Origin: DATLFA01 sp035525225
GTDB taxonomy: Bacteria; Actinomycetota; Acidimicrobiia; Acidimicrobiales; WLNW01
DNA length: 64,000 nucleotides
Assembly: GCA_035525225.1 (NCBI GenBank)
Contig: DATLFA010000088.1
Span: 62,001-126,000, forward strand
Direction: 5' to 3'
Made by a program: the position numbers and the translations under genes. The notes below the pieces were generated by a model, which was given only the letters and a program-made list of their open reading frames with translations, was not told where the DNA came from and did not search any database. Position 1 is the stretch's first letter, and every line of letters starts with the position of its first letter. Below, piece after piece: positions 39,779 through 48,858 of this stretch.

Positions 39779-40513
39779 TCAGCCTGGCGCATCGCGCTCA
39801 GGCGGTCCGATGCGTACGTCGACCCCCGGTGAATAGTGCGCGAGCGGAACACCATGCGGTGCCGGTAGGCCGGTCGCTTCGATGAGCTCATCGTGGCACT
39901 CGAGCACCGTCGCGCGATGCAGCGACCACGGCGCATGCCATGCGCGAGCGAATCGGTTACGGCTCCCCGGCGAGCTGAACAACACCCATTTGGCCGTCAG
40001 CAGATGATCGAGGTCACCGAGCTCGTGCGGCTCGAACGCGTCGCCTATCGCGATCGACACCGCACTCTTGGCGCCGACGGGGCCGGGCCAACGGCGCCGG
40101 CACCAGTAGTCGATCCGGTCGTCACTCGGCTCGACGTGCATCGACGACCAGAAGTACGGCAACCGGTAGGTGGTCCGCGCAACGACAACCGCGCCCAGCC
40201 GGGCCGCGTCGAGGGAGAAGAACCAGATCCCTGAACGCCCGTCTCGGTCGCGCACATACGTGCGCACGTTCGTCTCGCAGAAGTCGGCCGCCCATGGCAA
40301 TGACCGCCCGGCACCGGTCGCGACATGCATGAAGAACGGGACGAGCCCGACCCATGCTCGACCTTCGTATTCCTCGACAACGAGGTCGCGCGGGAGGAGC
40401 CGTTGGACCACCGCAGGCTCGTAGGACCAATGCAAGAACGTCAGCCGCTGCCATCGCTGCAACATCACCGCGCGGTCCACCTCGAACGGACACGCCGCCG
40501 GATCGGGTTGCAT
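39779..40513 (-). CDS. DUF2071 (YqjF-like) protein
   Basis: This 244-residue protein has MLQRWQRLTFLHWSYEPAVVQRLLPRDLVVEEYEGRAWVGLVPFFM, the typical DUF2071 opening. FCETNVRTYVRDRDGRSGIWFFSLDAARLGAVVVARTTYRLPYFWS follows, and then a YSPGVDVRIGPP ending. The biochemical role of the family is unknown. ATG 40513 is used; GTG 40519 is equally possible and neither has a clear ribosome site. It is divergent from the second DUF1214 gene. Confidence 0.82.
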   Translation of the reverse strand: MQPDPAACPFEVDRAVMLQRWQRLTFLHWSYEPAVVQRLLPRDLVVEEYEGRAWVGLVPFFMHVATGAGRSLPWAADFCETNVRTYVRDRDGRSGIWFFSLDAARLGAVVVARTTYRLPYFWSSMHVEPSDDRIDYWCRRRWPGPVGAKSAVSIAIGDAFEPHELGDLDHLLTAKWVLFSSPGSRNRFARAWHAPWSLHRATVLECHDELIEATGLPAPHGVPLAHYSPGVDVRIGPPERDAPG

Positions 40514-40600
40514 CGCCACGACACTACGACGGGTCGCCGCCGAAACACGTTTCGCTTTGTTGTGGCAGCATCATGGCGACGGTGCGACTCAGGGGGAACG

Positions 40601-41728
40601 ATGGCAGAGGCATTGGCGGCAACGGCCGCCTTCAACGAGTTGATCGACACGCTCACGGCGATCCGTGACGACTACGTCCTTGCAGAGGGACGCCTTCGTG
40701 ACGACCTGGAGCGGGTCGAGGCCTATCGCTATGTCACGCACCTACTGTCCGAAGCGTCAGAGCTCTTGGTCGAGGCAGATCCCGAACGCCCGCGCTTCTC
40801 GTCGATCGTGTCGCCGGCGCGCAAGTTCCTCGGCGACAATCCCGACGCGCTGTATCAGCAGACGGTCATTCGCGGCGATCGCTCCTATCGCGTGACCGGC
40901 CAGCTCGATGGCCAGGTGTACGTTTCGTTCACGGTGCACGCCGCGGACCCCGCCGGGGGCATCAATGGCGCGGTTCTCGCCGACATCAACCACCACGATC
41001 TCGACATCGACGGTGATGGCCGCTTCGAATTGATCCTGAGCCCCGACGAACACCAGGGCAACTGGGTGCAACTCGACCCTCGCGCTCGTTTCGTCTTCGT
41101 GCGCAACTACTACCTCAACGAGACGTCGGCGCAGAACGACCCCGGTGTGCACGTACGGCTGCACATCGAACCCCTCGACGATCCGAGCCCTCCTCCGCCA
41201 CTGTCCGACGCCGTGTTCTCGTCCCGGCTCCGCGATGCAACCGCGTTCTTGCACGCAGGCACACTGGGACTGCGGCTCTTCGATGCCGACTCGACTGTGC
41301 CGTTCAGCTCGAACGAGCTCAACACCGTTGGCACGCCGTGGAGCTTTCGCAACGCGAACATCGACGCTGCCGGCGCGGTCGACATCTTCTATTCCTCTGG
41401 CCGATTCGATCTCGCTCCGGGCAAGGCACTCGTCATGGAGGGCACGTTGCCCGAGTGTGAGTTCGTCAACGTCATGTTGTGGAACGTGCACATGCAGACG
41501 CTCGAATACCGATTCCGCCGCTGCTCGCTCAACGCGACACAGATGCAACTCGACAGTGACAACGGCTACCGCATCGTGGTCAGTGCCGAGGACCCCGGCG
41601 TGGCGAACTGGCTCGACACCGGCGGGCATCGCCGCGGCACCATCTTCTGGCGATTCCTCTTGCCGAAAGCTCAGCCGGGCACGCCCCGCTGCCGCGTCGT
41701 CGACGTGACCGACCTCGCGAGCGCCTGA
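40601..41728 (+). CDS. DUF1214-type protein, paralogue 2
   Basis: This 375-residue protein from ATG 40601 is preceded by AGGGGGAACG. LLVEADPERPRFSSIVSPARKFLGDNPDALYQQTVI matches the same block in 13923-15023. The end GVANWLDTGGHRRGTIFWRFL is the DUF1214 ending. The two share order and length but only moderate identity by eye, so the duplication is old. Its function is unknown. It is followed by the second 48-bp palindrome, 20 bp after the stop. Confidence 0.75.
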   Translation: MAEALAATAAFNELIDTLTAIRDDYVLAEGRLRDDLERVEAYRYVTHLLSEASELLVEADPERPRFSSIVSPARKFLGDNPDALYQQTVIRGDRSYRVTGQLDGQVYVSFTVHAADPAGGINGAVLADINHHDLDIDGDGRFELILSPDEHQGNWVQLDPRARFVFVRNYYLNETSAQNDPGVHVRLHIEPLDDPSPPPPLSDAVFSSRLRDATAFLHAGTLGLRLFDADSTVPFSSNELNTVGTPWSFRNANIDAAGAVDIFYSSGRFDLAPGKALVMEGTLPECEFVNVMLWNVHMQTLEYRFRRCSLNATQMQLDSDNGYRIVVSAEDPGVANWLDTGGHRRGTIFWRFLLPKAQPGTPRCRVVDVTDLASA

Positions 41729-41748
41729 ACCATACGTTCTACCCCACG

Positions 41749-41796
41749 TTCTGTTGGCGTCTTGCCGGTGTATGCACCGGTAAAACGCCAAGAGAA
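41749..41796. repeat. 48-bp palindromic repeat, copy 2
   Basis: Arms TTCTGTTGGCG (41749-41759) and CGCCAAGAGAA (41786-41796), with inner CCGGTGTA/TGCACCGG, give 20 of 24 pairs. It matches the reverse complement of 6807-6854 at 44 of 48 positions. It lies between two convergent gene ends, 20 bp from one stop and 7 bp from the other. It could act as a bidirectional transcript end here, though no T-runs flank it. Confidence 0.8.
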
Positions 41797-41803
41797 CGGG
41801 TCG

Positions 41804-43228
41804 TTAAGAGCCGCCGCTGGGGAAGTCGCGGGGGGTGACGGTGACGGTATCGCGGCCCGAGCGCAGGATCGAGCCACCCTTGGCTCCGGTGAGCTCGTCG
41901 TCGTGGACGACCTCGACGCCACCGACGACGACGTGGGCCAGACCGATGCCGTGGCTCCAGATGCGGGCGGCGCCGCCGGGTAGATCGGAGCGCATGCTCA
42001 ACGGGCCCGAGCCGACTCGCGCGGGATCGAAGATGGTGAGATCGGCCACCGAGGCGACGGCGACCCTGCCGCGGTCGCGCAACCCGAAGAGCCGCGCCGG
42101 GCGCAGCGTGATGAGATGCACCGCTTCTTCGAGCGTCAGCCGCTGGTGCTCTCGCACGTGCTCGCCGAGCAGCGTCACGAAATAGCGCCAACTCTGCGTC
42201 ATGTCGAGATGTGCGCCCGCATCACCGCCGCCCAACACCACGCGGGGATCACGCCACACCTGTTGGCGCAGTCGCCACGACTCATCGTCGTCGCCGGGGG
42301 CGGGTGGCCAGATGTCGGTGCGCAAGTCGTCGGCGACGACGATGTCCAGCAATGCCTCGAGTGGGTCGCATCCTTGCTCGGCCGCGATATCGGCGAGAGT
42401 GCGATTGGCGTATCGATGCGTCGACGGCGAGTAGGTGGCGCCGAGTCGGACGTGCGGCCACTCGAGCCGGGTACGCACCGAGTTGTGGGGCATGCGGGCG
42501 TAGCCGTCGAACAGGCGCTGGCGCACGGTCGCGTCGGCAAGTGCCGCCTTGCGCTCGGGCAGGGGTAGCGCCAACACCTCGCCCCACTCGGGCACCATGT
42601 TGAGGATCATGCCGTTGTCGAACGAGAGTCGCAGGCGCGACAGCTCGGGCACGGTGAGCGCGATCACACTGCCGCCGCGCGCGTGCGCGTAGTCACCACC
42701 GACGATCTGACTTTCGTACACGTCGGTGTGCTTCGCCTCGACCAGCATGACGTTCCAGCTGATCGGCCGTTGACCGGCGATCGACATATCGGTCAGCAGC
42801 TGCTTGGCACGGTCGCTGAAGGGGCCGATCGGCGGCGTGATGCCCAGGCTGGTGCCGATGTGGTCGCGCACGGTGGCGGCCAAGCGCACGAACTCGTCGG
42901 GTTCGGCGTGACGTGAAGGCACCGGCTGGCCGTCGAGCTTCGCCACGAACTCTTCGAAGCTGCGCGGCGACCAGTCGCACCCCGCGGCAAGCGCTTCGAG
43001 CGGCATGCCCTCGACCATCGACAGCATGCGCATGATGTAGTCGGACGCATCGGCGGTGAGCGGCGCGAGGGTGAACCCGCAGTTGCCGGCCAACACGGTG
43101 GTGACACCGAGGAGCGGCGACGGCGTCAGGAAGGGATCCCACGAGACCGCGGCGTCGAAATGCGTGTGCGGATCGATGAAGCCGGGCGCGATGACGAGGC
43201 CGAAAAGGGCGGTAAAGCCACTTCTCAC
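41804..43228 (-). pseudogene. D-aminoacylase-type amidohydrolase lacking its N-terminal 50 residues
   Basis: From APGFIDPHTHFDAAVSWDP onward this is a normal amidohydrolase like 2023-3747: HxH metal site, GGGDAGAHLDMTQSW, GRVAVASVADLTIFDP, about 460 residues. The usual first 50 residues (IKGATIVDGSG type) are absent. The frame instead begins with about ten unrelated residues (MRSGFTALFGLV), GTG 43228 being preceded by AAGGAAGAG. The junction near 43198 joins it to the out-of-frame start of another gene. Loss of half the beta-sandwich should destabilise the enzyme, so I call it a probable pseudogene; a functional short form cannot be excluded. Confidence 0.7.
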
Positions 43229-43274
43229 TCAACTCTTCCTTTGGTTCGGTCGGGCTCTTACCTTCGTCCGTCAT
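43198..43274 (-). pseudogene. 5' fragment of an unidentified gene at a deletion junction
   Basis: ATG 43274 begins MTDEGKSPTEPKEELSEKWL then YRPF, a plausible genuine N-terminus. It runs in a different frame straight into the truncated amidohydrolase. A deletion that removed the rest of this gene and the first 50 codons of the amidohydrolase would explain both broken ends. Confidence 0.45.
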
Positions 43275-43324
43275 CGTGTTCTGCAGACGCCGGACCTCCC
43301 GGAATCGACAAGAAGGGGTTGAAC

Positions 43325-43951
43325 ATGAAAAGCAAGAAGTTGGCAAAGGCCGGTCTGGCTCTTGGCCTGCTCGGCGGAACCGCCGCCGGTTTCGCATTCG
43401 GCACGCCCGGTATCTCGGGTGCGCAAACCGACGGCACGACACCGTCGACGACGGAGCCCGCAGCTACGAAACCGGACCGAGAAACGCGGATGCGCGAGAC
43501 GCTCCAGCCGTTGATCGACGCCGGCACGCTTACACAGGCGCAGGTCGACGCAGTCGTCACCGCGCTGAAAGCAGCGGAGCCCGCCGGCGGTCATCGAGGC
43601 GGCCCGCGCGGCCGGGGCGCCGATCTGTCGGTTGCCGCCACCGCGATCGGCGTCACCGCCGACGAGCTGCGCACCGCGCTGCAATCGGGGCAGAGCATCG
43701 CCGACGTCGCTACGGCGAAAGACGTCGCTCCGCAATCGGTCATCGACGCGATGGTCACGGCGATGCAGCAGCGACTCGCCGAATCCGTAACGGCGGGCAA
43801 GCTGACCCAGGAGAAAGCTGACGAGCTCGCGGCAAGCGCGACGACGCGGATCACCGATGTCGTCAATGGCGTGGCGAAGCCCGGTCGCGGTCACGGCGTA
43901 CGGCCGGACCGAGCACCCGCCACGGAGGCCCCCACGACCACTGCGAGCTGA
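43325..43951 (+). CDS. Secreted helical repeat protein of unknown function
   Basis: This 208-residue protein has a signal peptide (KSKKLAKAGLALGLLGGTAAGFAFG) and a Thr/Pro linker. Two helix-rich segments follow: LQPLIDAGTLTQAQVDAVVTALKAAEP and LSVAATAIGVTADELRTALQSGQSIADVATAKDV. The tail is Pro/Thr-rich. Similar helix-pair proteins are common secreted proteins in actinobacteria without known function. ATG 43325 is preceded by GAAGGGG. A strong terminator follows, so it is likely a single-gene transcript. Confidence 0.72.
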   Translation: MKSKKLAKAGLALGLLGGTAAGFAFGTPGISGAQTDGTTPSTTEPAATKPDRETRMRETLQPLIDAGTLTQAQVDAVVTALKAAEPAGGHRGGPRGRGADLSVAATAIGVTADELRTALQSGQSIADVATAKDVAPQSVIDAMVTAMQQRLAESVTAGKLTQEKADELAASATTRITDVVNGVAKPGRGHGVRPDRAPATEAPTTTAS

Positions 43952-43973
43952 CAACCGATCCACCAGCAAACCG

Positions 43974-44030
43974 CTCTGTCGGCTGGCGCTCACCCCCTCC
44001 AGGGCGCCGGCCGACGGAGCCATTGTTTTT
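43974..44030 (+). terminator. Strong rho-independent terminator
   Basis: CTCTGTCGGCTGGCGC (43974-43989) pairs with GCGCCGGCCGACGGAG (44004-44019), 16 bp with two wobble pairs, followed by CCATTGTTTTT. It ends the transcript of the 43325 gene and shields the convergent acyl-CoA dehydrogenase. Confidence 0.85.
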
Positions 44031-44045
44031 GGTGGCGTCGTGCGT

Positions 44046-45152
44046 TCAGCGAGGTTCACGGGGTAGGCCGAGGACGCGTTCGGCGAGGATGTTGCGCAAT
44101 ACGTTGGAGGTACCGCCCATGATGGTGTAGCCGGGGGCGTAGGCAATACCGCGGGCGATGTCGTTCCACAGCATGGCTTCGGGGCCGAGGACGCGAGCGA
44201 CGAAGTCGGCGACGCGTTGTTCGTGTTCGGTGCACATGCATTTGGTCGCGGCGGCGAAGCCTGCCGGCGCTTGGCCCATGACCGAACGCATGACGAGCAT
44301 CTTACCGACGCGGTAGCCGATCTCGAGCGCCGCGAGCTCCTGACGCACGAGCGGGTCGCTCGTGTCGGCGCGGCGCCGGGCGATGTCGAAGAGTGCCCGG
44401 TTGGACACCAGCCGGTCGATGCCGCCGCGTTCGTGTTCGAGCTGGCGCATCGTCTGGGAGAACGCTTCGCCTTCGACGCCAACGAGGCTGTCGGCAGAGA
44501 CACGCACGTCGTTGAACCAGACCTCGCAGAAGTGCTCGCTCTCGGTGAGATCGCGAATGGGACGCACCTCGATACCGGTGGAATCCATCGGCACGATGAT
44601 CTCGCTGATACCCCGATGCGGCGGGCCTTCTCGCGAAGTGCGACAGATCAGATAAATGAAGTCGGACTTCGCCGCGAAGCTGGTCCAGATCTTCTGCCCG
44701 TTGATGACATAGTCGGCGCCGTCGCGCACCGCGCTGGTCTGCAGCGACGCCAGATCAGACCCGGCGTCGGGCTCGCTCATGCCGATACACCACGTCGTCT
44801 CCCCCGACAGGATCAACGGAAGATACCGCTGCCGCTGCGATTCGTTGCCATAGGCGATCAACGCCGGACCCATCTGGCGATCCGCGAACCAACTCGCACC
44901 GACCGGTGCCCCCGCCGTGATGAGCTCCTCCGCGACGATCAACCGATCCAACGGGGACCGCTCGCCGCCACCGTATTGCTTCGGCCAGCCCATGCCGATC
45001 CAACCGTGAGCACCCAGCTCACGCGACACCTCCCTGGAATAGCCGTTGATCCACGAATCGTTCGAACGGCCGAAACGTTCGACCGCGTCGCGCGCGAATT
45101 CGCGCGCTTCGTCACGAAGACGCACCTGATCGACCGTCCAACCGAACTCCAT
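44046..45152 (-). CDS. Acyl-CoA dehydrogenase family protein 1
   Basis: This 368-residue flavoprotein has HGWIGMGWPKQYGGGERSPLDRLIVAEEL, the FAD/substrate segment WCIGMSEPDAGSDLASLQT, INGQKIWTSFAAKSDF and the C-terminal AARGIAYAPGYTIMGGTSNVLRNILAERVLGLP-type block (here beginning IARGIAYAPG). The C-terminal motif reads M-GGTS-N where the 53094 paralogue reads E-GGTS-E, so acidic residues there are replaced. It probably dehydrogenates a branched, steroid or other unusual acyl-CoA. Its transcript ends next to the terminator at 43974-44030. Confidence 0.87.
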   Translation of the reverse strand: MEFGWTVDQVRLRDEAREFARDAVERFGRSNDSWINGYSREVSRELGAHGWIGMGWPKQYGGGERSPLDRLIVAEELITAGAPVGASWFADRQMGPALIAYGNESQRQRYLPLILSGETTWCIGMSEPDAGSDLASLQTSAVRDGADYVINGQKIWTSFAAKSDFIYLICRTSREGPPHRGISEIIVPMDSTGIEVRPIRDLTESEHFCEVWFNDVRVSADSLVGVEGEAFSQTMRQLEHERGGIDRLVSNRALFDIARRRADTSDPLVRQELAALEIGYRVGKMLVMRSVMGQAPAGFAAATKCMCTEHEQRVADFVARVLGPEAMLWNDIARGIAYAPGYTIMGGTSNVLRNILAERVLGLPREPR

Positions 45153-45189
45153 CAGCGGAGGACACTAGGTTCACCGACCCGCTATTTGC

Positions 45190-45588
45190 CTATGCGGGCC
45201 CATACACGAGCAGCGCGACGGCGATGACAACGACCAGTGCCAAACTCACGACGACTATCACTACACGCCGTAGGTCGCGCGGTTCGTCCTGCCCTTCGAT
45301 CGAGTAGTGCTGGCGCGTGACGTCGGATCGATCGTGGAGATCGTCGGCCGCAGCCGGTTGACGGTGGTGATCGGTGTTGGTGGTCGAGGTGATGTCGCCT
45401 CCAGCGCGGCGCACCACCGCGGCCGGCCGCGCGACGCTGTCGTGGGCATCGGTCTCGACGCGGACCCCACCCTCGAGAACGGTCGACCACGTATCGCCCG
45501 CATCGAGTCCGCGCAACAAGTGGCCGCAATACCGACACGATGCCTCGAGGTCGGTGAGCAGGAACTTGCATTTCGGACAGCTTTTCAC
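45190..45588 (-). CDS. Zinc-ribbon, C-tail-anchored membrane protein
   Basis: This 132-residue protein from GTG 45588 begins VKSCPKCKFLLTDLEASCRY then CGHLL, a four-Cys zinc ribbon. A long hydrophilic linker follows, and then one C-terminal helix (RRVVIVVVSLALVVVIAVAL). The architecture resembles zinc-ribbon-plus-membrane-anchor proteins of unknown function. The open frame extends to 45855, but only as the antisense of the aldo/keto reductase start. There is no clear ribosome site, so the start is tentative. Confidence 0.58.
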   Translation of the reverse strand: MKSCPKCKFLLTDLEASCRYCGHLLRGLDAGDTWSTVLEGGVRVETDAHDSVARPAAVVRRAGGDITSTTNTDHHRQPAAADDLHDRSDVTRQHYSIEGQDEPRDLRRVVIVVVSLALVVVIAVALLVYGPA

Positions 45589-45703
45589 GGGCGCTCGCAA
45601 TGGCCGGACTTGATGTCCTCGTCGGCCGACTTCTCTCACCTTTGAGGGTTCGTGTGCACGAAGTAGGGTCCGCCATGGATCGTGGTCTCGAACTGGGGGC
45701 GAT

Positions 45704-46789
45704 GTGCAGCACACGACACTCGGACGAACGGGCGTCACCGTCAGCCGGCTCTGCCTGGGGGCGATGATGTTCGGACAGGACGGCAACCCCGACCACGACG
45801 ACTGTGTGCGCATCATGCACCGTGCGTTCGACGCCGGCATCAACTTCGTCGACACGGCCGACGTCTATGGGTACGGCGAATCCGAAGAGATCGTCGGCAC
45901 CGGCATTCGCGACCGGCGCGACGAGATCGTCGTCGCGACCAAATTGCACCACCCGATGAGCGACGACGTGCTCAACCGCCGGGGCTCCACCCGGTCGTGG
46001 ATCATCCGCGCCTGCGAAGACTCGCTACGTCGCCTCGGCACCGACTACATCGACTTGTACCAAGTGCACCGAGCAGACCCGTTGACCGACATCGACGAGA
46101 CCCTCGGCGCCATGAGCGACCTCGTGCGGCAAGGCAAGGTGCGCATGATCGGTTGCTGCACCTTCCCTCCCTCCGAGATCGTCGAATCGCACTGGGTCGC
46201 CGAACAGCGCGGGCACGTGCGCTTCCGCTGCAACCAGCCGCCGTACTCGATCTTCGCCCGAGGGATCGAGCGCGAAGTCCTGGGTGTCTGCGCCCGCTAC
46301 GGCATGGGGGTCATCACGTGGTCGCCGCTCAACTCGGGTTGGCTGACCGGCCGATACCGACGCGGTGTCGAGAACCCGCCTTCACCGCGCGTCGCGATCC
46401 GGATCAACCGGCCGCGCGACGAAAGCGAGAGCGGGTTCGGCCGGCCTCGACCGAGCTACGGCGCGTTGCACGACTACGACGCGCCGTTCAATCAACGCAA
46501 GCTCGACGTCGTCGAAGAGCTCGTCGAACTCAGTGACGAAGCTGGTATCGCTATGGTCGACATGGCGGTCGCCTTCACTCTCGCCCACCCGGCGGTCACG
46601 TCGTCGATCATCGGTCCGCGAACAATGGAGCAACTCGAATCGCAACTCTCCAGTGCCGATCTGACGCTCGACGACACGGTGCTCGACCGCATCGATGCGT
46701 TGGTGCCGCCGGGCTCGGACGTCTTCATGGGCGACGCGGGCTACCTGCCACCCGAGATCACCGATCCCCGCAAGCGCCGGCGACGCTGA
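45704..46789 (+). CDS. Aldo/keto reductase
   Basis: This 361-residue enzyme has LGRTGVTVSRLCLGAMMFG, FVDTADVYGYGESE (Asp, Tyr), IVVATKLHHP (Lys), DLYQVHRADP (His) and a C-terminal SSIIGPRTMEQLESQL cofactor segment. All catalytic residues are present. The start GTG 45704 follows GGGGGCGAT. The substrate is unknown. Its end is 5 bp from the convergent ftsH stop. Confidence 0.88.
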   Translation: MQHTTLGRTGVTVSRLCLGAMMFGQDGNPDHDDCVRIMHRAFDAGINFVDTADVYGYGESEEIVGTGIRDRRDEIVVATKLHHPMSDDVLNRRGSTRSWIIRACEDSLRRLGTDYIDLYQVHRADPLTDIDETLGAMSDLVRQGKVRMIGCCTFPPSEIVESHWVAEQRGHVRFRCNQPPYSIFARGIEREVLGVCARYGMGVITWSPLNSGWLTGRYRRGVENPPSPRVAIRINRPRDESESGFGRPRPSYGALHDYDAPFNQRKLDVVEELVELSDEAGIAMVDMAVAFTLAHPAVTSSIIGPRTMEQLESQLSSADLTLDDTVLDRIDALVPPGSDVFMGDAGYLPPEITDPRKRRRR

Positions 46790-46794
46790 TCGGG

Positions 46795-48786
46795 TCAGAG
46801 CAGCACAGGCTTGGGCTGACGAATGACGCCGGCGATGCGGTAGGCGTCGATTTCGTCGAGCGTCTCGCGGATCAACAGTGCCTGCGCGAGCGCGTCGAGC
46901 TTGTTCCGGTTCTCGCTCAATACACGCAGAGCGTCCGCGTAACAGTCGTCGACGATACGTCGAACCTCTTGGTCGACCAGTTCACGGGTGGCCGCCGAAG
47001 GGCCGTCGCTGCTTTCCATCCACGGCATGTCGCTGCCGGAGCTCGGTAGCACCGAAACCGGCCCGATGACGTCGGACATGCCCCACCGGCCGACCATCTG
47101 CCGTGCGATCTGGCTCACTCGCTCGAGATCGTTGGCGGCGCCCGTGGTCACTTCGTCGTACACGAGCTCTTCGGCCGCGCGGCCGCCGAGCATACCTATG
47201 ATGCGGCCCCTCAGGTACTTCTTCTCGTAGGAGTAGCGATCGGATTCGGGGCTTTGGAAGGTGACACCGAGCGCAGCGCCACGGGGCACGATCGAGATCT
47301 TGCGCACCGGGTCGGCGCCCGGCTGCAGCATGCCCAACAAGGCGTGCCCGCTCTCGTGGTAGGCGGTGCGTTCGCGCTCGTCCTGCGACAAGACCAGACG
47401 GCGCTCGGTGCCGAGGATGATCTTTTCGAGCGCGTCGGTGAAGTCGGCCATTGTGACGCGGTCGTGTTCGCGTCGAGCGGCCAGGAGTGCCGCTTCGTTG
47501 ACGAGGTTCTTGAGGTCTGCACCGACCATGCCCGCTGTCGTCGAAGCCAGCGCAGAGAGATCGACGCCGTCGTCGAGCGGCACGGACCTCGTGTGCACCT
47601 GGAGGATCTGCTGGCGGCCCACCTGATCGGGCGGGCTCACGACGACACGCCGATCGAAGCGTCCCGGTCGCAACAGCGCAGAGTCGAGAATCTCGGGACG
47701 GTTGGTGGCTGCGAGCACGATGACGCCTTCGTTGCCCGTGAACCCGTCCATCTCGGTGAGGATCTGATTGAGCGTCTGCTCTCTCTCGTCGTGGCCGCCT
47801 AGGCCCGAGGAACTGCCGCGCGCGCGCCCGATGGCGTCGAGCTCGTCGATGAAGATGATCGCGGGGGACGCCAGTTTGGCTTGTTGGAAAAGATCGCGTA
47901 CGCGGCTCGCGCCCACACCGACGATCATCTCGACGAACTCGGATGCGGACAGCGAGAAGAACGGGACGTTGGCCTCACCCGCGACCGCTCGGGCGAGCAG
48001 TGTCTTGCCCGTGCCCGGAGGGCCGGAGAGCAGCACACCCTTGGGGATTGCGGCACCCAAGCGGCGGTACTTGTCGGGGTTCTTCAAGAAGTCCACGATC
48101 TCGACGAGCTCTTGCTCCGCGTCTTCGATGCCGGCGACGTCTTCGAAGGTGGTCCGCGTCTGGCTGGCGTCATAGCGCTTCGCCTTCGACCTACCGATCG
48201 ACGACAGGCCACCGACACCGCCACCGGCGCGCCGCATGAGGAAGATGAACAACAACACGATGAGGATCGCGGGACCGAAACCGAACAACACACTTTCTAT
48301 GAAGCTCGGGCCGTCGTCGGGCGGGTCGGCAGAGATGATGACGTCCTTCGACTCGAGTAGCTCGAAGAGGTCGTCTTCGCTCGCGAGCGTCGGCCGCTCG
48401 GTCGCGAACTTGGTGCCCGTCTTGCCCTCGTTGGTGACCTCGCTGCGAAAATCGCCCTGTATCGATTCGGCGCGGGAACTGACTTTGGTGACGTTGCCGT
48501 CGACGACCTGATTGCGGAACTCGCTGTAGGGGATGCGCAACCGGTCGTCGGGGCCGTTGACGAACGCGCTGGCGACCAACCAGTTGATCAACAACACGAT
48601 GCCCACGAGCGTCAGGAATCGCATCCAGTTCATGCGGGTCGAGCGGGGCTTGCCGCTGCCTCGCCCGCCGGAGCGTGGGCCTTCGACGCGCCAGCCCGGA
48701 TCGGGAGGCGGTGGCGGGGGCAGTTGGGGCTTTGTCGCCCGAACCGGACCTTTGCTCATTGGCCCGTCAGGACCCGTATCGGACAC
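46795..48786 (-). CDS. ftsH: ATP-dependent zinc metalloprotease FtsH
   Basis: This 663-residue protein has a Pro-rich N-terminal cytoplasmic tail (residues 20-45). Two membrane helices (about 56-76 and 167-184) flank a periplasmic domain. The AAA domain has Walker A GPPGTGKT (255-262), IIFIDELDAIGRARG (Walker B) and the second region of homology NRPEILDSALLRPGRFDR. The protease motif HESGH is at 477-481. It degrades membrane and short-lived cytosolic proteins. GTG 48786 is preceded by AAGGA. The proline-rich N-terminal extension is longer than in E. coli FtsH. Confidence 0.96.
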   Translation of the reverse strand: MSDTGPDGPMSKGPVRATKPQLPPPPPPDPGWRVEGPRSGGRGSGKPRSTRMNWMRFLTLVGIVLLINWLVASAFVNGPDDRLRIPYSEFRNQVVDGNVTKVSSRAESIQGDFRSEVTNEGKTGTKFATERPTLASEDDLFELLESKDVIISADPPDDGPSFIESVLFGFGPAILIVLLFIFLMRRAGGGVGGLSSIGRSKAKRYDASQTRTTFEDVAGIEDAEQELVEIVDFLKNPDKYRRLGAAIPKGVLLSGPPGTGKTLLARAVAGEANVPFFSLSASEFVEMIVGVGASRVRDLFQQAKLASPAIIFIDELDAIGRARGSSSGLGGHDEREQTLNQILTEMDGFTGNEGVIVLAATNRPEILDSALLRPGRFDRRVVVSPPDQVGRQQILQVHTRSVPLDDGVDLSALASTTAGMVGADLKNLVNEAALLAARREHDRVTMADFTDALEKIILGTERRLVLSQDERERTAYHESGHALLGMLQPGADPVRKISIVPRGAALGVTFQSPESDRYSYEKKYLRGRIIGMLGGRAAEELVYDEVTTGAANDLERVSQIARQMVGRWGMSDVIGPVSVLPSSGSDMPWMESSDGPSAATRELVDQEVRRIVDDCYADALRVLSENRNKLDALAQALLIRETLDEIDAYRIAGVIRQPKPVLL

Positions 48787-48858
48787 GTCGATCCTTCTTG
48801 ATTTGCCTGCGAGTGAGCGTACCGGCTCGACGACGCGATCGGCCGCCGATGGGTCAGT

